In this document: positions 46,985-58,800 of the stretch, in pieces
How the letters are laid out: each line of letters opens with the position of its first letter
Position numbering within the stretch: position 1 is the first letter of the stretch
DNA from: Patella vulgata
Lineage: Eukaryota; Mollusca; Gastropoda; Patellidae
Direction: 5' to 3'
Assembly: GCF_932274485.2 (NCBI RefSeq)
Contig: NC_065885.2
Coordinates: 28,223,062-28,287,061, forward strand
DNA length: 64,000 nt
Notes under the pieces: generated by a model
The model's input: the letters and a program-made list of their open reading frames with translations, nothing else
Database searches by the model: none
What the model was told of the DNA's origin: nothing
Made by a program: the position numbers and the translations under genes

Positions 46985-47095
46985 TAAGAGTGCTATAGCG
47001 ATGCTTTCTGAACAAAATTTTCCTCATAGTACACTGTATACAAACGGTCTTCTTGGTGCAGAAGAAGTAGGACGTTGAACCCCATTTCAATCACT
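46985..47095 (+). mobile_element. SINE-A 3' fragment
   Basis: 'TTTTCCTCATAGTACACTGT', 'ACGGTCTTCTTGGTGCAG' and 'GTAGGACGTTGAACCCCATT' then 'TCAATCAC' follow the 3' third of SINE-A. It is older than the 45.1 kb copy. Confidence 0.7.
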
Positions 47096-47926
47096 GTACC
47101 TCAAGTGAATCTAATCAGGCCAGCTGCACCTAATGATAGCGAATCATTATGTTGCACCTGATGATAGTTTATTTGCAACGGGTTGGCCTACATGTATCTG
47201 TAATGGGTATGGAAGTTACATGTACAACAAACAAGAACAAATATAGGACATTCACATGGTATCGTATTATAATGTATTTTAAAATCTTAATCTAAATATA
47301 TTGACGAAATTGTAAATATTTAATACCATACATTACAATTAACTATATTTTCTATTCCTCCTTAATTAATAAAGTAATTCAGTAAGCATCCAACATTTTT
47401 TATACATTCTTCAATCCATTAGTATATTAATTAAGTTGAATTGAATCAGTAATATGGGTTTTGATAAATGGAGAGTTATTCTTGTCATTGATTCATAAAT
47501 TGTCATTAAATTTGCAACATGACAATACATGTTTTTAATATGTAACACTGTAAGCTTACTGCCCGTATTTGACAACTACAGACATTTTATATTACATGGA
47601 TTGGAATCTTACTGTTTCAACATTCAGCTGAGAATAAATTTATTTAGGGAACTCCTTTCAATATTGTACAAATTCTTTAATATATCGGTAATAAAAATCA
47701 TGTTTTGTATTCAATTTCTTATTACAAATTAGATTCTGAAAATCTGAACAGACTTAATTACTCTCCTCAGTGTGATTTCAAGACTTGATATATGTAATGT
47801 CAGTGTAAGGTTTAAATGTGTAAAATGAATTGTGTATTAAAATTTTCATATTTGCTGACGTGAATATTTCATCCAGTAATGTTTCATGTAATATAATTTG
47901 CATTTGAATAATGCATTCATGTATGT
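47096..47926. other. Non-coding DNA
   Basis: AT-rich, no gene recognised. Confidence 0.4.
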
Positions 47927-50900
47927 TAAGAGTCATTCCATGAGAAAACCATGCAGAAGGTGGGGGTCGGCAGATCAAGTTCATCTCTGGGGGATTTTAT
48001 GGACTCCTCAAGACTACTTCACAGCCAGGAGGGCCGATCTCAAAATTTCACCGTTATTGAGAAACAGCCTCTGGGTGATTTCTGGTCAATTTTGCCATTT
48101 TTCAGGTCATTTTTGGTCAATTTTCAGCCACCTATTGTGGCGAGTCTAGGGTTTGGATGGAAATGGTGGTGATTGGTGATGTTAGTGGGGGTCTTCCTGT
48201 GCCTAAGTGTGAAGACCATAAAGTCGCATCTATTCTCTGGGAGTAATGATCAGCAAAATTGTAACATATGGCGACAAAAACCGAAAATATACACCTGCGA
48301 AAATTAGCTATATTTTCTATGATGCGGGGGTAGTTCAAAATATCGAAATGGTTTTATGCAAAGCTCGACACACTCTATCGATATAAAAAATAAAATCTCT
48401 GTCACCTCTCTTCAATCAATGCGAAATAATAAGTCAAAGTTGGTGAATTTTCCGTATTGTAATCTCTCATTCTCTATGAAATGGCCAATACTTTCATTCA
48501 GGGTAAGCCAGCTTTCTCCGTTTCTTCACCAAATTATTCGCCAGCGCTCGCAGGTAGCAGCTTAAAAGCCACTGGAACAAAACTAGTCTCTTTGATGATG
48601 ATTGGTATCCAATCCATGATGGCCACGCCCGAGACCGCAGAAAATTGTTTTTTTTCTCATTTTTGGCCATAGAATGTGGTACATATTCCAGATATGAGCA
48701 ATGAAATGACTTAATAGATTGACAGAGTGTACTAAGGACATTAAGGCCCGTCCTTTAGCACATTACATAGCAATAAGTGAATTGAGAACCGAATGGGAGC
48801 TGATTTCTTGATGAAGTGGGATTCTAGTTGGAAAGGTGATATGTGCTGCCCATCGCTACCGCCTGGGTCTCAAATTGTATATTCCAGAAGGATGTAAACA
48901 TTATGCTGTCCATAGTGAGGAAATGGGCTGTCAAAAGAGCCAAGTTCCTACACCACCTCAGGTTAGTTCTTCAAATAAATGATATGACATAGGGTCAAAA
49001 ATTAAACTTCATCATGGGATCATTTTCAGAGCCCAAAATAAATCTTGCCATGCCCTTTAAAACTAAATTTGTACATGAAGGACATTTCTATCAGGGTCCA
49101 CCTCTCAAAATATTGTTGATATCAACCCCAACGTATATGGGCCATTGAAAATTTTCTTGCATCGAGTCTCCGAATGATGGACTGGCTGGTAACAGGGACC
49201 CCTGCAAATACTTAGAAAATAATTTCAGTAAATTATTTTATGTGGTTTGGTTGTTTCAGGTCACTGCTGGAACTGATGACATCCCTCCCGCTGCTTTTCA
49301 TCTGCAGCTAATGCTAATGCTGCTTGCATCCATCATCAATCTACTGCTACTACATCATCTGCAGCTATGGTTATTGGAACTGCCATGCTGCCTCTTCCTT
49401 CTGTAACAGCTATTGGTAGCGACACCAGTGACAGTAATGACTACCAGTAGCTGCAGATGATGTAGCAGTGGGAGAGATGTCACCAGTTCCAACAGTAACC
49501 TGAAAGACCCAAACCATATAAAATAATTTACTAAACTTATTTTTTAATGTATTATTTGCAGCTGGCAACATTTGTAAAATTTTCTGAAACTGGTCCCAGT
49601 CAATCCATCATTCGAAGACTCGATACAAGAGATTTTTCAATTGCCCATATATGTTGGGGGTTGATATTAAGAATATTTTCAATCTGATTAAAACACAGAT
49701 CCTATTTCGTTTCGTTTTTATAGTTCAAAATTTTGTTTTACTTGTTTTTACTACACTAGGATCTGAAAGAGTTGTTATCATTGACGTGTTCTGAATTCTG
49801 TGAGGTATTAGCCAATGAAACGGTCTGTTACGGCGAGCTTTTGGCATGTTTTGCATGGAACTGTGGGTAAGCCCCTAGAAGCACTAATTAATGCTGATTT
49901 GTTAATCAAATGTCTGACGTCATAGGTTCGACTGCCGCTCGTATGACCTCTGACGTGACCTATCGCAACAACCAGTCAGATCTTCATGTAGTGTAGGTCA
50001 TCGAAAGTATAAAAAAAAACAAACGAAATATAAATCTTTATTTTAATCAGATTGGAATATGTTGAGAGGTGGTCCCTGATAGAAATGTCCTTCATGTACA
50101 AATTCAGTTTTAAAAGGCCCAGCAAGATCATATGATGAAGTTGAATTTTTGACTCTGTGCCATATTTCTTTATTTGAGGAACTACCCTGAGGCAGTGTAG
50201 GAACTTGGCTCTCTTGACAGCCCATTTCCTCGTTATGGGCAGCATAATATTTCCCGCATACATAAAATAGAAGAAAAAATTCTAAAATTAACAAGAATTT
50301 TTTAATGCTGCCAAAGTTAAAAAAAAAAAAAGCAGAGAGCTGGCCTTTAGTAAAGGTATTACAGCTATATCAGACTCAATGCAGCTGGTTTGAGGACTTC
50401 TGAAGCCCATCACTTAACTTAATCAACTGGAGTATCACCGCACAACTGTTTCCTGCTAATTTGATTGTGGTCGAGCACACACACAGGGTTTCCATCGATA
50501 TTTCAAAGACACAATTTCTTCCCTCTTTTTTTTTCAATAGTATTTTATTTCACTTAGCCGATAGGTATAAGTTAATTCCAAGTGACACAACGCGGTCTTT
50601 GTATTGCTTCTCCTTAGATGTGGCAGCATGCATCCGTTTGTAATATTCCATTTAATGCAGCTTCATCAAGAAATCAGCTCCCATTCGGTTCTCACATCAC
50701 TTATTGCTCTGTGATGTGCTAAAAGGTGGGCCTTAATGTCCTTAGTACATTTTTTCAATCGTATGAAGTGATTTTCTTGGTCATATCTGGGATATATACC
50801 ACATGGCCAAACATAAGGAAAACTCGCAATTTTGCGCACTTTCGGGCACGGCCATCTTGGATTGGATATCAAGCCTCATCAAAGAGACTAGTTTTGCTCG

Positions 50901-51497
50901 GGGGGGTTTCAAGCTGCTACCAGTGAGCGCGGGCAAATGATTTGGTGAAGAAACGGAGAGAGTTGGCTTACCCTGAATGAAAGTAGTTGGCCATTTCATA
51001 GAGAATGAGAGATTTACAATAGGGAAAATTCACCATCGATAGAGGGAGTCGAGCTGTGCATAAAACCATGACCTACCCCAACATCATAGAAAATAGAGCT
51101 AATCTTCGCAGGTGTATATTTTCTGTTTTATTCACCATATCTTACAATTTTGCTGATCATTGCTCCCAGAGAATAGATGCGACTGCATGGTCTTCACACT
51201 GGGGCACAGGAAGACCCCCACTAACATCACCAGTCACCACCATTTTCATCCAAACCCTTGACTCGCCACAATAGGTGGCTGAAAATTGACCAAAAATGAC
51301 CTGAAAAAGGGCAAAATTGGCCAAAAATCACCCAGAGGATGTTTCTCAATAACGGTGAAATTTTGACATCGGTCCTTCTCGCTGTGAAGTAGTCAGGGGG
51401 AGTCCATAAAATCCCCCGGAGATGAACTCGATCTGCCGACCCCCCATCTCCCCGATTCTGCACGATTTTGCATGGTTTTCTCATGGAATGACTCTTA
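47927..51497. mobile_element. 3.6-kb near-palindromic fold-back element (arms about 1.5-1.7 kb)
   Basis: The left tip TAAGAGTCATTCCATGAGAA is the exact inverse of the right tip ending at 51497. The arms stay alignable inward through 'GGGGGTCGGCAGATC.AGTTC', 'CACCTATTGTGGCGAGTC', 'ATTCTCTGGGAG.AATGATCA', 'CTTTCATTCAGGGTAAGCCA', 'AGGACATTAAGGCCC.CCTTT', 'ATTTGTACATGAAGGACATT' and 'GTCACTGCTGGAACTGATGA', to a centre near 49.40 kb flanked by 'CATCATCTGCAGCT'. The arms differ by many substitutions and small indels, and only the right arm holds a MITE (49680-50054). Short frames in the two arms correspond ('FIQGKPAFSVSSPN' left, 'FIQGKPTLSVSSPN' right) but are not a recognised protein. It is most simply a non-autonomous DNA element with giant TIRs, or an inverted duplication. 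Confidence 0.85.
49680..50054 (+). mobile_element. MITE-M copy 4, complete, inside the right arm
   Basis: Ends CAATCTGATTAAAA and TTTTAATCAGATTG; 375 bp. The flanks GAATATTTT (49671-49679) and GAATATGTT (50055-50063) are a 9-bp target duplication with one change. The uninterrupted left arm ('CCTCTCAAAATATTGTTGAT', about 49106-49125) serves as the empty site and shows the same junction without the element. Confidence 0.9.
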
Positions 51498-51596
51498 TTC
51501 TTGAACTCTCCTTCTAAGTCATCTAATTTTTGGTGTGAACTACTTTGTTGTTTTGGTCAAAACATCTTTGTGTTACCTGTTCTTGAATTAGTAGAT

Positions 51597-51724
51597 TTAA
51601 TCACATGAGTCTGACCTTCGATCCGTATTTATATGCATACACCATGTCCAACCAGCCTATTGTCTGGTTGGACATGGTGTATGCATATATATACGGATAG
51701 AAGGTCAGACTCCTGTGATTTAAT
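51597..51724. repeat. Long hairpin (arms ~57 bp, loop ~8 bp)
   Basis: The left arm begins AATCACATGAGTCTGACCTT and ends CATACACCATGTCCAACCAG (51655). After the loop CCTATTGT, the right arm CTGGTTGGACATGGTGTATG onward returns to AAGGTCAGACTCCTGTGATT. Only about three mismatches interrupt the stem. No ORF. It lies 100 bp right of the fold-back element and does not match it. It could be a microRNA-like precursor, a tiny palindromic MITE, or an inverted duplication. Confidence 0.9.
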
Positions 51725-51928
51725 AAAGGCCTACTCTTTAAATATTAGCAAATTGCAGATCTACCCTTTCCATAATATGCAATGGTGTGGTGTGATAATA
51801 TTAGTATTAAGTAAATCTCTTGTACATGTAGTTCAGAATGTAATGCTTGAATGAAAAAAAAAAGAGAAAGAGGTTCTCTACAAACAACACATATGATACA
51901 GTTTCATATACATGTAGGCCTACATGTA

Positions 51929-53215
51929 TACTGAGCGCCATGGAAAACGCATCACTTAGTTTTTCGTATAACAAAATGATCCTGTAAACATATCTTATTT
52001 ATTTTGCTTCTTATTGTGAACAATATTCAAATGGGAACACATCAATAACAACACATTTGTACACTTATGGATGTTTAATCTGTAATCAACGGTACAAAGT
52101 CAGAGGGGTCAAAACCAAAAGTACGACACAGATGTCAGTAGCGCTTGTGTCCTCCACGGGCTCTTACGCACGCTGTGCAGCGACGTCGCATGTAATTTAC
52201 CAATGTTTGAAAGAAGGCCTGGGGTAAGTTGATCCGTTCTTGGACAAGAGCAGCTTCTAAAGCAGCAATGGTGTGCATTTGTGGTCTCCAATACAGACGG
52301 CATTCAGTCTCATCCCAGACATGTTCTATCGGTGCCATGCCCGGAGACATGGCTGGCCAGTCCAAGACATTGATGTTGTTAGCAGCCAGGTAGTCCATAC
52401 TAAAACGGGCGGTATGCGGACGTGCATTATCTTGTTGGAAGTGCTGAAGTTGTGGGTGCGCTCGACATCATCACGGTAGGCTACAGCATTAACGCGACCC
52501 CTGCAAATGTGTAGGGCAGTCCGGTGATAAAATGTGAAGCCTCCCCACACCATTACACTTCCCCCACCCCATCGATTCGTTTTGAAGACGCAGCAGTCTG
52601 CAAGACGTTCCCCAAGACGTCTCCACACACGTTGACAGCCATCAGCGTGATAAAGATGAAAGCCACTCTCATCACTGAAGAGCACACTTTGCCAGTCTAC
52701 TCTTCTCCATGTCTGGTGTCCTTGAGCCCATATCAAACGCCGTTGACGGTGACGATCCCTGAGGATAGCTCCAACATAAGGTCGTCGTGCATGGAATCCT
52801 ACTTCTCTTAGACGACGTCTAACGGTATTGGCACTTACTGGTCCTTGTATTCCGACAACTGCTGCACCTGTTCGAGTCGCTGGGCGGATTCTGCCACGCA
52901 GATGAGTGACCCGGATGTAGCGGTCTTGAGCCTGGGTTGTAACGCACGTGTAGACATGCCAGCCCTGGACATTCCCATGGCTTTATTCCGTTGATTTTCA
53001 GTAAGTCTCGGCATCTCTAGCTCGATTCCTTCACATATCCAACAACAAATTACGACAGATTGACGTTTCACAGTTCATGTACTGCACATTAAGTTGAAAA
53101 CATGCTTTTAAAGGGCTCACACACAATGCTGCACGTGAATATTGGGTTTTTCATGTGCATCTCGTGCAATTTTTTTTTTGTGCACACGGGCCGATATTTG
53201 TTGCGTTTCGGAGCA
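51929..53215 (-). mobile_element. Tc1/mariner transposon, broken
   Basis: The left end TACTGAGCGCCATGGAAAAC follows a TA. A degraded inverse ('TTGTTGCGTTTCGGAGCA') near 53198-53215 may be the right end. The transposase is on the minus strand (see next entry). The size, about 1.29 kb, is normal for the family. Confidence 0.75.
52135..53014 (-). pseudogene. Tc1-like DD34E transposase, inactivated
   Basis: The minus strand starts at 53014 with 'MPRLTENQRNKAMGMSRAGM' (first HTH helices). Much of the second DNA-binding motif is then missing or out of frame: the start frame continues to 'EYKDQ' and stops. The DDE core follows in another frame: 'VLFSDESGFHLYHADGCQRV' (first D), 'GGGSVMVWGGF', 'QQDNARPHTARFSMDYLAAN' (second D), 'LDWPAMSPGMAPIEHVWDE' (E, 34 residues after the second D), ending at the TGA at 52135. 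A frame change separates the GGGSVMVWGG block from the DNARPHTA block. At least two frameshifts and an N-terminal deletion make it non-functional. The enzyme would cut and paste its own element at TA sites in the nucleus. Confidence 0.88.
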
Positions 53216-53267
53216 TTGTGTGAAACAATAGTTCATAGTATTGCATAATATTATACATACAAAACTC

Positions 53268-54036
53268 ATTCCGTTCTACTCCTCTATACCCTGGGTTAAT
53301 CTATGGGGGAGACACGTTTTCAAGTTATCCGCCCTTGATGATTGTGCTATTTTTATCGACCAATCCCAAAAACTGTTATTTGAAAAGGAAGTTGGCAAAG
53401 GTAAGTAACTCTCATCGGACAATGTTAGGAGTTGGCCTATTCTAAATGAGTAATTATTAACAACCAATTATATATTATGTTATTGAAGAACAGACGTTCA
53501 TATAATAATGAAGGGTCATTAGTGTTATTTAGAATCGTTCGTTCGTTTGTTCCCGGAATTTTAATTCCACGTGATATCGTAGACAAGGTATTGTGAATTG
53601 TTGTTGTTAGTTTACGTCCAATTCCACCGAGGTGATATCGCAGACAAAGGTATTGTGAATCAAATTGCCAAGTATAAGTTCAATAATAATAAACATAACA
53701 GAATGACATATTTCAGACAAAGAACGAATAGTAATAATAATAACAAAAGTCAAACATATAGATGTCATACATATTTGAAATCAACAACACATACTACAGA
53801 TTTTGATAATACAATTAAATATAAATAAATTATAAATATATACATTATTTACATAAATCATTCAGTAAATGAACATGAATATGGTTATCTACCCTTATAA
53901 AAACGAAGGCAAAACGATTGGTTTGTAAACTGTTTTCTAATTGGTTCGTAGACTGTAGCTACATTCTAGGCCAGGGCAGATAATTTGAAATCATAGAAAC
54001 CCTAACTCAGAGTATAGTGGAGTAGAACGGAATGAG
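53268..54036. mobile_element. TIR element (~770 bp)
   Basis: Left 'CTCATTCCGTTCTACTCC' then 'TATACCCTGGGTTA' and right 'TAACTCAGAGTATAGTGGAG' then 'TAGAACGGAATGAG' are inverted copies over about 36 bp with a few mismatches. The interior has a short duplicated block ('CGTGATATCGTAGACAAGGT' and 'GGTGATATCGCAGACAAAGG') also found near 5.3 kb. No transposase, so it is non-autonomous. Confidence 0.75.
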
Positions 54037-54059
54037 TACACTGTGTAACCGAGGATGCA

Positions 54060-55290
54060 TTTTTATACGCCCACATTTTCATGTGGACGTATATTGTCGT
54101 CGCCCCTGTCCGTCCACAATTGTTTGTGAACAGTCTACAGGTCACAATTTTTATCTGATTTCAATGAAACTTGAAATATAGGTTTATCACCCTAAGATCT
54201 CGGTTCCTTTCGATATTGGCATGTATCGCACTGTAACTTCATGGATTATGGCCCCTGATTGTACGAAAAATCACGTTTTTAGCTTGTGAACACTGTAGAG
54301 GTCACAATTTTTATCCAATTTAGTTTAAACTTGAAATGTATGATTATAACCCAAAGATCTTGGTTCCTTTCGATATTCGCGCATATCGGAACATAACTTC
54401 CTGAATTATGGCCCCTGATTGTACGAAAAATCGTGTTTTTAGCTTGTGGACACTATAGAGGTCATAATTTTTATCCGATTTAAAAAAACGTATTATTATA
54501 TCACCAATAAACCCTAAGGATGGCCGAGTTCAAATTTCGTGAAAATCGGCCCAAAACTGACAGACAAAATGGCCGTCGTTTGTTCTCAAATAGCGTAAAA
54601 ATATGGTATATCAAGGTTGTGGACCCTATAGAGGTCACAATTTTTATCCGATTTTGTTGAAACTTGAAATGTAAGTTTATAACCCAAAGATCTCGGTTCC
54701 TTTTGATATTTGCGCATATCGGACCTTAACTTCCTAATTGTACGAAAAATTGCGTTTTTAGCTTGTGGACCCTATACAGGTCATAATTTTTATCCAATTT
54801 AAAAAAACGTATTATTATATCACCGTTACACCCTAAGGCCGGCTGAGTTCGAATTTCGTGAAAATCGGCCCAAAACTGAAAGACAAAATGGCCGCCGTTC
54901 GTTCTCAAATAGCGTAAAAATATGGTATATCAAGGTTTTGCACCCTATAGAGGTCACAATTCTTATCCGATTTGTTGAAACTTGAAATGTAAGTTTATAA
55001 CCCAAAGATCATGGTTCCTTTTGATATTCGCGCATATCGGACCGTAACTTCCTGAATTATGGCCCCTGATTGTACGAAAAAACGCGTTTTTAGCTTGTGG
55101 ACCCTATAGAGGTCACAATTTTTATCTGATTTTGTTGAAACGTGAAATGTAAGTTTATAACTCAAAGATCTCTGTTCCTTTCGCGCATATCGGACTAACT
55201 TCCTGAATTATGGACCCTGATTGTACGAAAAATCACTTTCTTTTTAGCTTGTTCTCTATCCATCTCTCGAAAATGTGGGCGTATCCTGCC
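54060..55290 (+). mobile_element. GCCCAC element, copy 3 (longest)
   Basis: TACGCCCACATTTTC near 54065 and GAAAATGTGGGCGTA near 55270 are perfect 15-bp TIRs. The interior repeats the module 'GTGGACCCTATAGAGGTCAC..TTTTTATCCGATTTTGTTGA' about seven times, with a larger ~310-bp higher-order step: the 'TCACCGTTACACCCTAAGG' and 'AAATGGCCGCCGTTCGTTC' blocks occur twice. It ends 90 bp before FBXO7 exon 2, inside its intron 1. Confidence 0.8.
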
Positions 55291-55380
55291 TGGCAGCCGC
55301 TGGTTATTTAATTGAAAACGTATAGTTGGAAATAGAATAAATTTATCTATGTTTATCTACAGTATTTAATATTCTTTTAG

Positions 55381-55882
55381 ATCTGTAAAGCTTAGTTTAA
55401 ATGGGGTGGACAGTTTAGAGGAAGATGAGAAAACTTTGGAAGAGTTTGGTATCGTTTCTGGTGACCTTGTGTTTGTTTTACAAGAATCTGAACAGTTAAA
55501 TAAGAGACATAAAACTGAACCGCAAGCAGCAGAACACCAGGCGTCTACTACATATAGTAGAGATAGCGGTCAGTCTTCATCTGGTCAAATACAACACAAG
55601 AATGTCTGCACGTCAGTTTCTGAAGAATCAGACCATGAGACTATCAAAGATCATGAAGTGTCAGAAATGGAATCTGATGATTTTGAGGACAACAAATGTG
55701 ATCCAAGATTGGTAACAAAGTGTTTACAGGAACCAAATCTATGCCGAGAATCAAGTGTTACATGTATTCCATCCACATTGAATCAACTTTATTGTGAAGC
55801 ATGTTGTACCAATAAGAATGATGCAGTATGGGTTGCAATTCACACTCTTATGGTGGAATCTGGCTACACTTCTGTTTCTCAG
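55381..55882 (+). CDS. FBXO7: FBXO7 exon 2 (rest of Ubl, acidic linker, start of FP)
   Basis: The acceptor TTCTTTTAG|A is in phase 2, so the first base completes a codon and the frame then reads SVKLSLNGVDSLEEDEKTLE. A GTG at 55406 is internal, not a start. The acidic/serine-rich middle ('SEESDHETIKDHEVSEMESD') is a disordered linker. The exon ends ...GTTTCTCAG|GCAAGT, a GC 5' splice site in phase 0. A nearby GT (CAA|GTAAAC) would throw exon 3 out of frame into an early stop. Confidence 0.88.
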
Positions 55883-58800
55883 GCAAGTAAACGTTTATAC
55901 ATTTGTTTAGGAATGAAATTATTTAGGAAACTCTTTAAATCTGGAAGATTTCTATGCATAAATTTTGCTTAGGAGTCAAAGTTTGATTGCATACATGTGC
56001 AATGCAGAGTATTGTTAAATGTGGAGAACCAAAATGTCAATTAGAGACAACATTTTCTTCCTCAGTTTCCATGTGGGTTGCTTATGTTTTGCCTGATATT
56101 ATCTGCATATTTGTTGCCCTTTGTGGTGCATGTATGCACACGGGAGAGTATGTTCAAATGTGGTGAACCAAAACATCTGAAGACAACTTTTTCTTCATTT
56201 CCATGTGGGTTGCTTATGTTTTTTTGTGATGTTATTTGCATATTTGTTGAGCTCAGTGGTTGGGATTTCAAAAATATGAAGTTGGTTGTTGTTGTCGCGT
56301 CTAGTGGAGATCATCACATGAGGTTGGAAGATTTGTGTTGACAGAATTGAGTCCTGCGGTCATTGTACATTAATAGGATGCAGTTTCTTTTTCAGGATGC
56401 TTCCAGTCAGGTTGTAGATAAATGTCAAATTCAGATGCCGAATGGATGGAAAGCAGCCAATCATTATCAAGGAGAGTATCACCATTTAAATCTTAGTCCT
56501 GATGTTACTTGTAAAGTGATTGGTGTTGCTATGGGATCCCAGCTTGTTGTCCAAGGTAAATGTTCAGGAAGGGGGATGTTGACTATTTCCTGGATTGTAG
56601 TCATGTCTACTGGTTTTTCTTCTGGGTTTCTGTTTGTGTGTGGTGCATTTCTCCTGCACTTACATGTGCTATATATTACCCTTTTTAATATATCATTAAG
56701 TACATGTGGATGTGCCTCTGGGAGGAAAAAATGGTGTCACGATTGACACCTGGATATTGCCACTCGTAAAAACTTATTCCCCAGTTGCGTTTTCAAAATT
56801 ATAAAGAAAACAAAAATGGCATTATTACAATATACACAAATCAATAATGTTGAGTTCAATATGTCGATGGGTGATTTCGTGACTTATTGGAATTCCCTGA
56901 AAACTATTGGAATTCGCACACAAATAAACACAACTAAACATAGTCTTCACTGTAACACTCGCGCAGTTGTTTGAATAGCCAAGTCCGAAATTTAGGCCTG
57001 TAGATCCTAATCTGGTACTGACTTGAGCATTCCGTTTCCTCAATATTATACCGTCACGACAATTATGGTTAACTTGTTCCCCAACGTGATTCCATATAAA
57101 AATGTGGTCCTATCAATCAACCATACACAATGTTTCACATCTGGTCTACGAACATGGCCCCGATAACCTTACTGCAAATCAGTACGAAAAACCAACAAAT
57201 AAGAGGCTGCAAAAGACAAAATTACAAATCATCACTGAATGATTCTTATAAATCTCAATATATACTATTCAAAAAAAGTAGGGGATATTTGATTTTTAAG
57301 TGTTATTAAAGTCACCTAATGAAACTGACGAAGAAACAAATGACAAAATGAAATGAAGTTCACATTCATCGATTTATTCCAAATGATCGTTAGACTAAGT
57401 AAGGCACAGACTGACCATTATAAGGGTAAAATGATACCCGGGGTCAAACAGCAAAGTTACCACAGCATCACAACAAAGTCAGTAACGGGTAAATCCTCCT
57501 CTGTTTGCCAAACAAGCATTGATCCGACGTGGCATACTCCTAATGAGACGTCTAAGGTCATTTTGGTCCAGATTGTCCCATTCCTGTTGCAACGCAGCAG
57601 CAAGTTCTTGGACATTGGCAGGACGTTGTTGACATTGACGTAACCTCTGTCCAAGCATGTCCCAGACATGCTCGATGGGGGAGAGGTCGGGACTCAGTGC
57701 TGGCCAAGGTAATGTGGTGATGTTCTGTTTTGGAGGTAACCTGTAACGATCCTGGCCCTGTGACATCTTGCGTTGTCATCCTGGAAGATGAAACGGTGGC
57801 CATGACGTCGTGCGAACCGCACAACATGGACTGCCAAGATGTTGTCCCGGTAGTACTGGCCTGTAACACGCCCTGCAACAACATGTAAAGCCGTTCTTCC
57901 AGCAACAGTGATGCCTCCCCACACCATAATGAGGCACTATCCACCCTGCTTTTATACCTATATTGTGCACAAGCTGCATGCCTCAGATTATAGTTGAGAA
58001 TTCAGGTGAGTTTGGGGGATACTACAGAGCCCATTAAAAATGAGTTTAGGGGATCCAGACTCTTTTACATTAGGGCTGTGGAACACGCAATCATGTCAAA
58101 ATAAAACAACTGAAATTTTTGACCTCATCACTGAAGATGATCCACGATATGCTAGTCATCACTGAATCTTGGCTGAAACCCAATGGCAATGAACACCATA
58201 TAACAGCCATGACACCCCCGTCCCATTCATTTGTGCACCTTGCAAGATCCCACACCACTGGTGGAGGAATCGCAGTAATTTACAGATGTTCTATTATTGT
58301 TGAAGTTCTCTCAAACAAGTTTGAAGCTAAAACGTTTGAACAGCTACCTTTAAGAGTTACAGCTTCTAACAAGTGTTTTATAGTAGTTTTCATTTATAGG
58401 CCGCCCCCATCGGCAAAGAATAAACTTTCATCGTCTGATTTTTACCAGGAATTTGCAACTTTGTTGTCTTCATACTCAAAACCGAATACCATAATTCTTG
58501 GTGATTTTAACATACAGATAAATAACACAATAAAGTCGGATGTCAAAAGATATGTGTCCCTCATCGACTGTAAAGGTTATAATCAACATGTTATGGGACC
58601 AACTCATAAATCTGGTAATACTCTTGATTGGGTACTCGCGCCAAATGACTCTGACCTTGTCAAGGAAGTACATGTAGAAAATAGACAAAATTCTGACCAT
58701 TATTACATTACAGCAATATTAAAATTGTCTATACCTCAAAACCTTAAAAAGGAAATTATTTGCAGAAACATTAAAGCCATTGACTGGAATACATTTCGAG

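Noticed and set aside
48356-51484. Matching small frames in both palindrome arms as a conserved gene
   Set aside because: They correspond because the arms are inverted copies; frames shift repeatedly between arms, so coding constraint is not evident.
52273-52811. Plus-strand frames opposite the Tc1 transposase
   Set aside because: Antisense shadows of the transposase.
53598-53828. Asn-rich plus-strand frame
   Set aside because: AAT-rich low complexity inside a TIR element.
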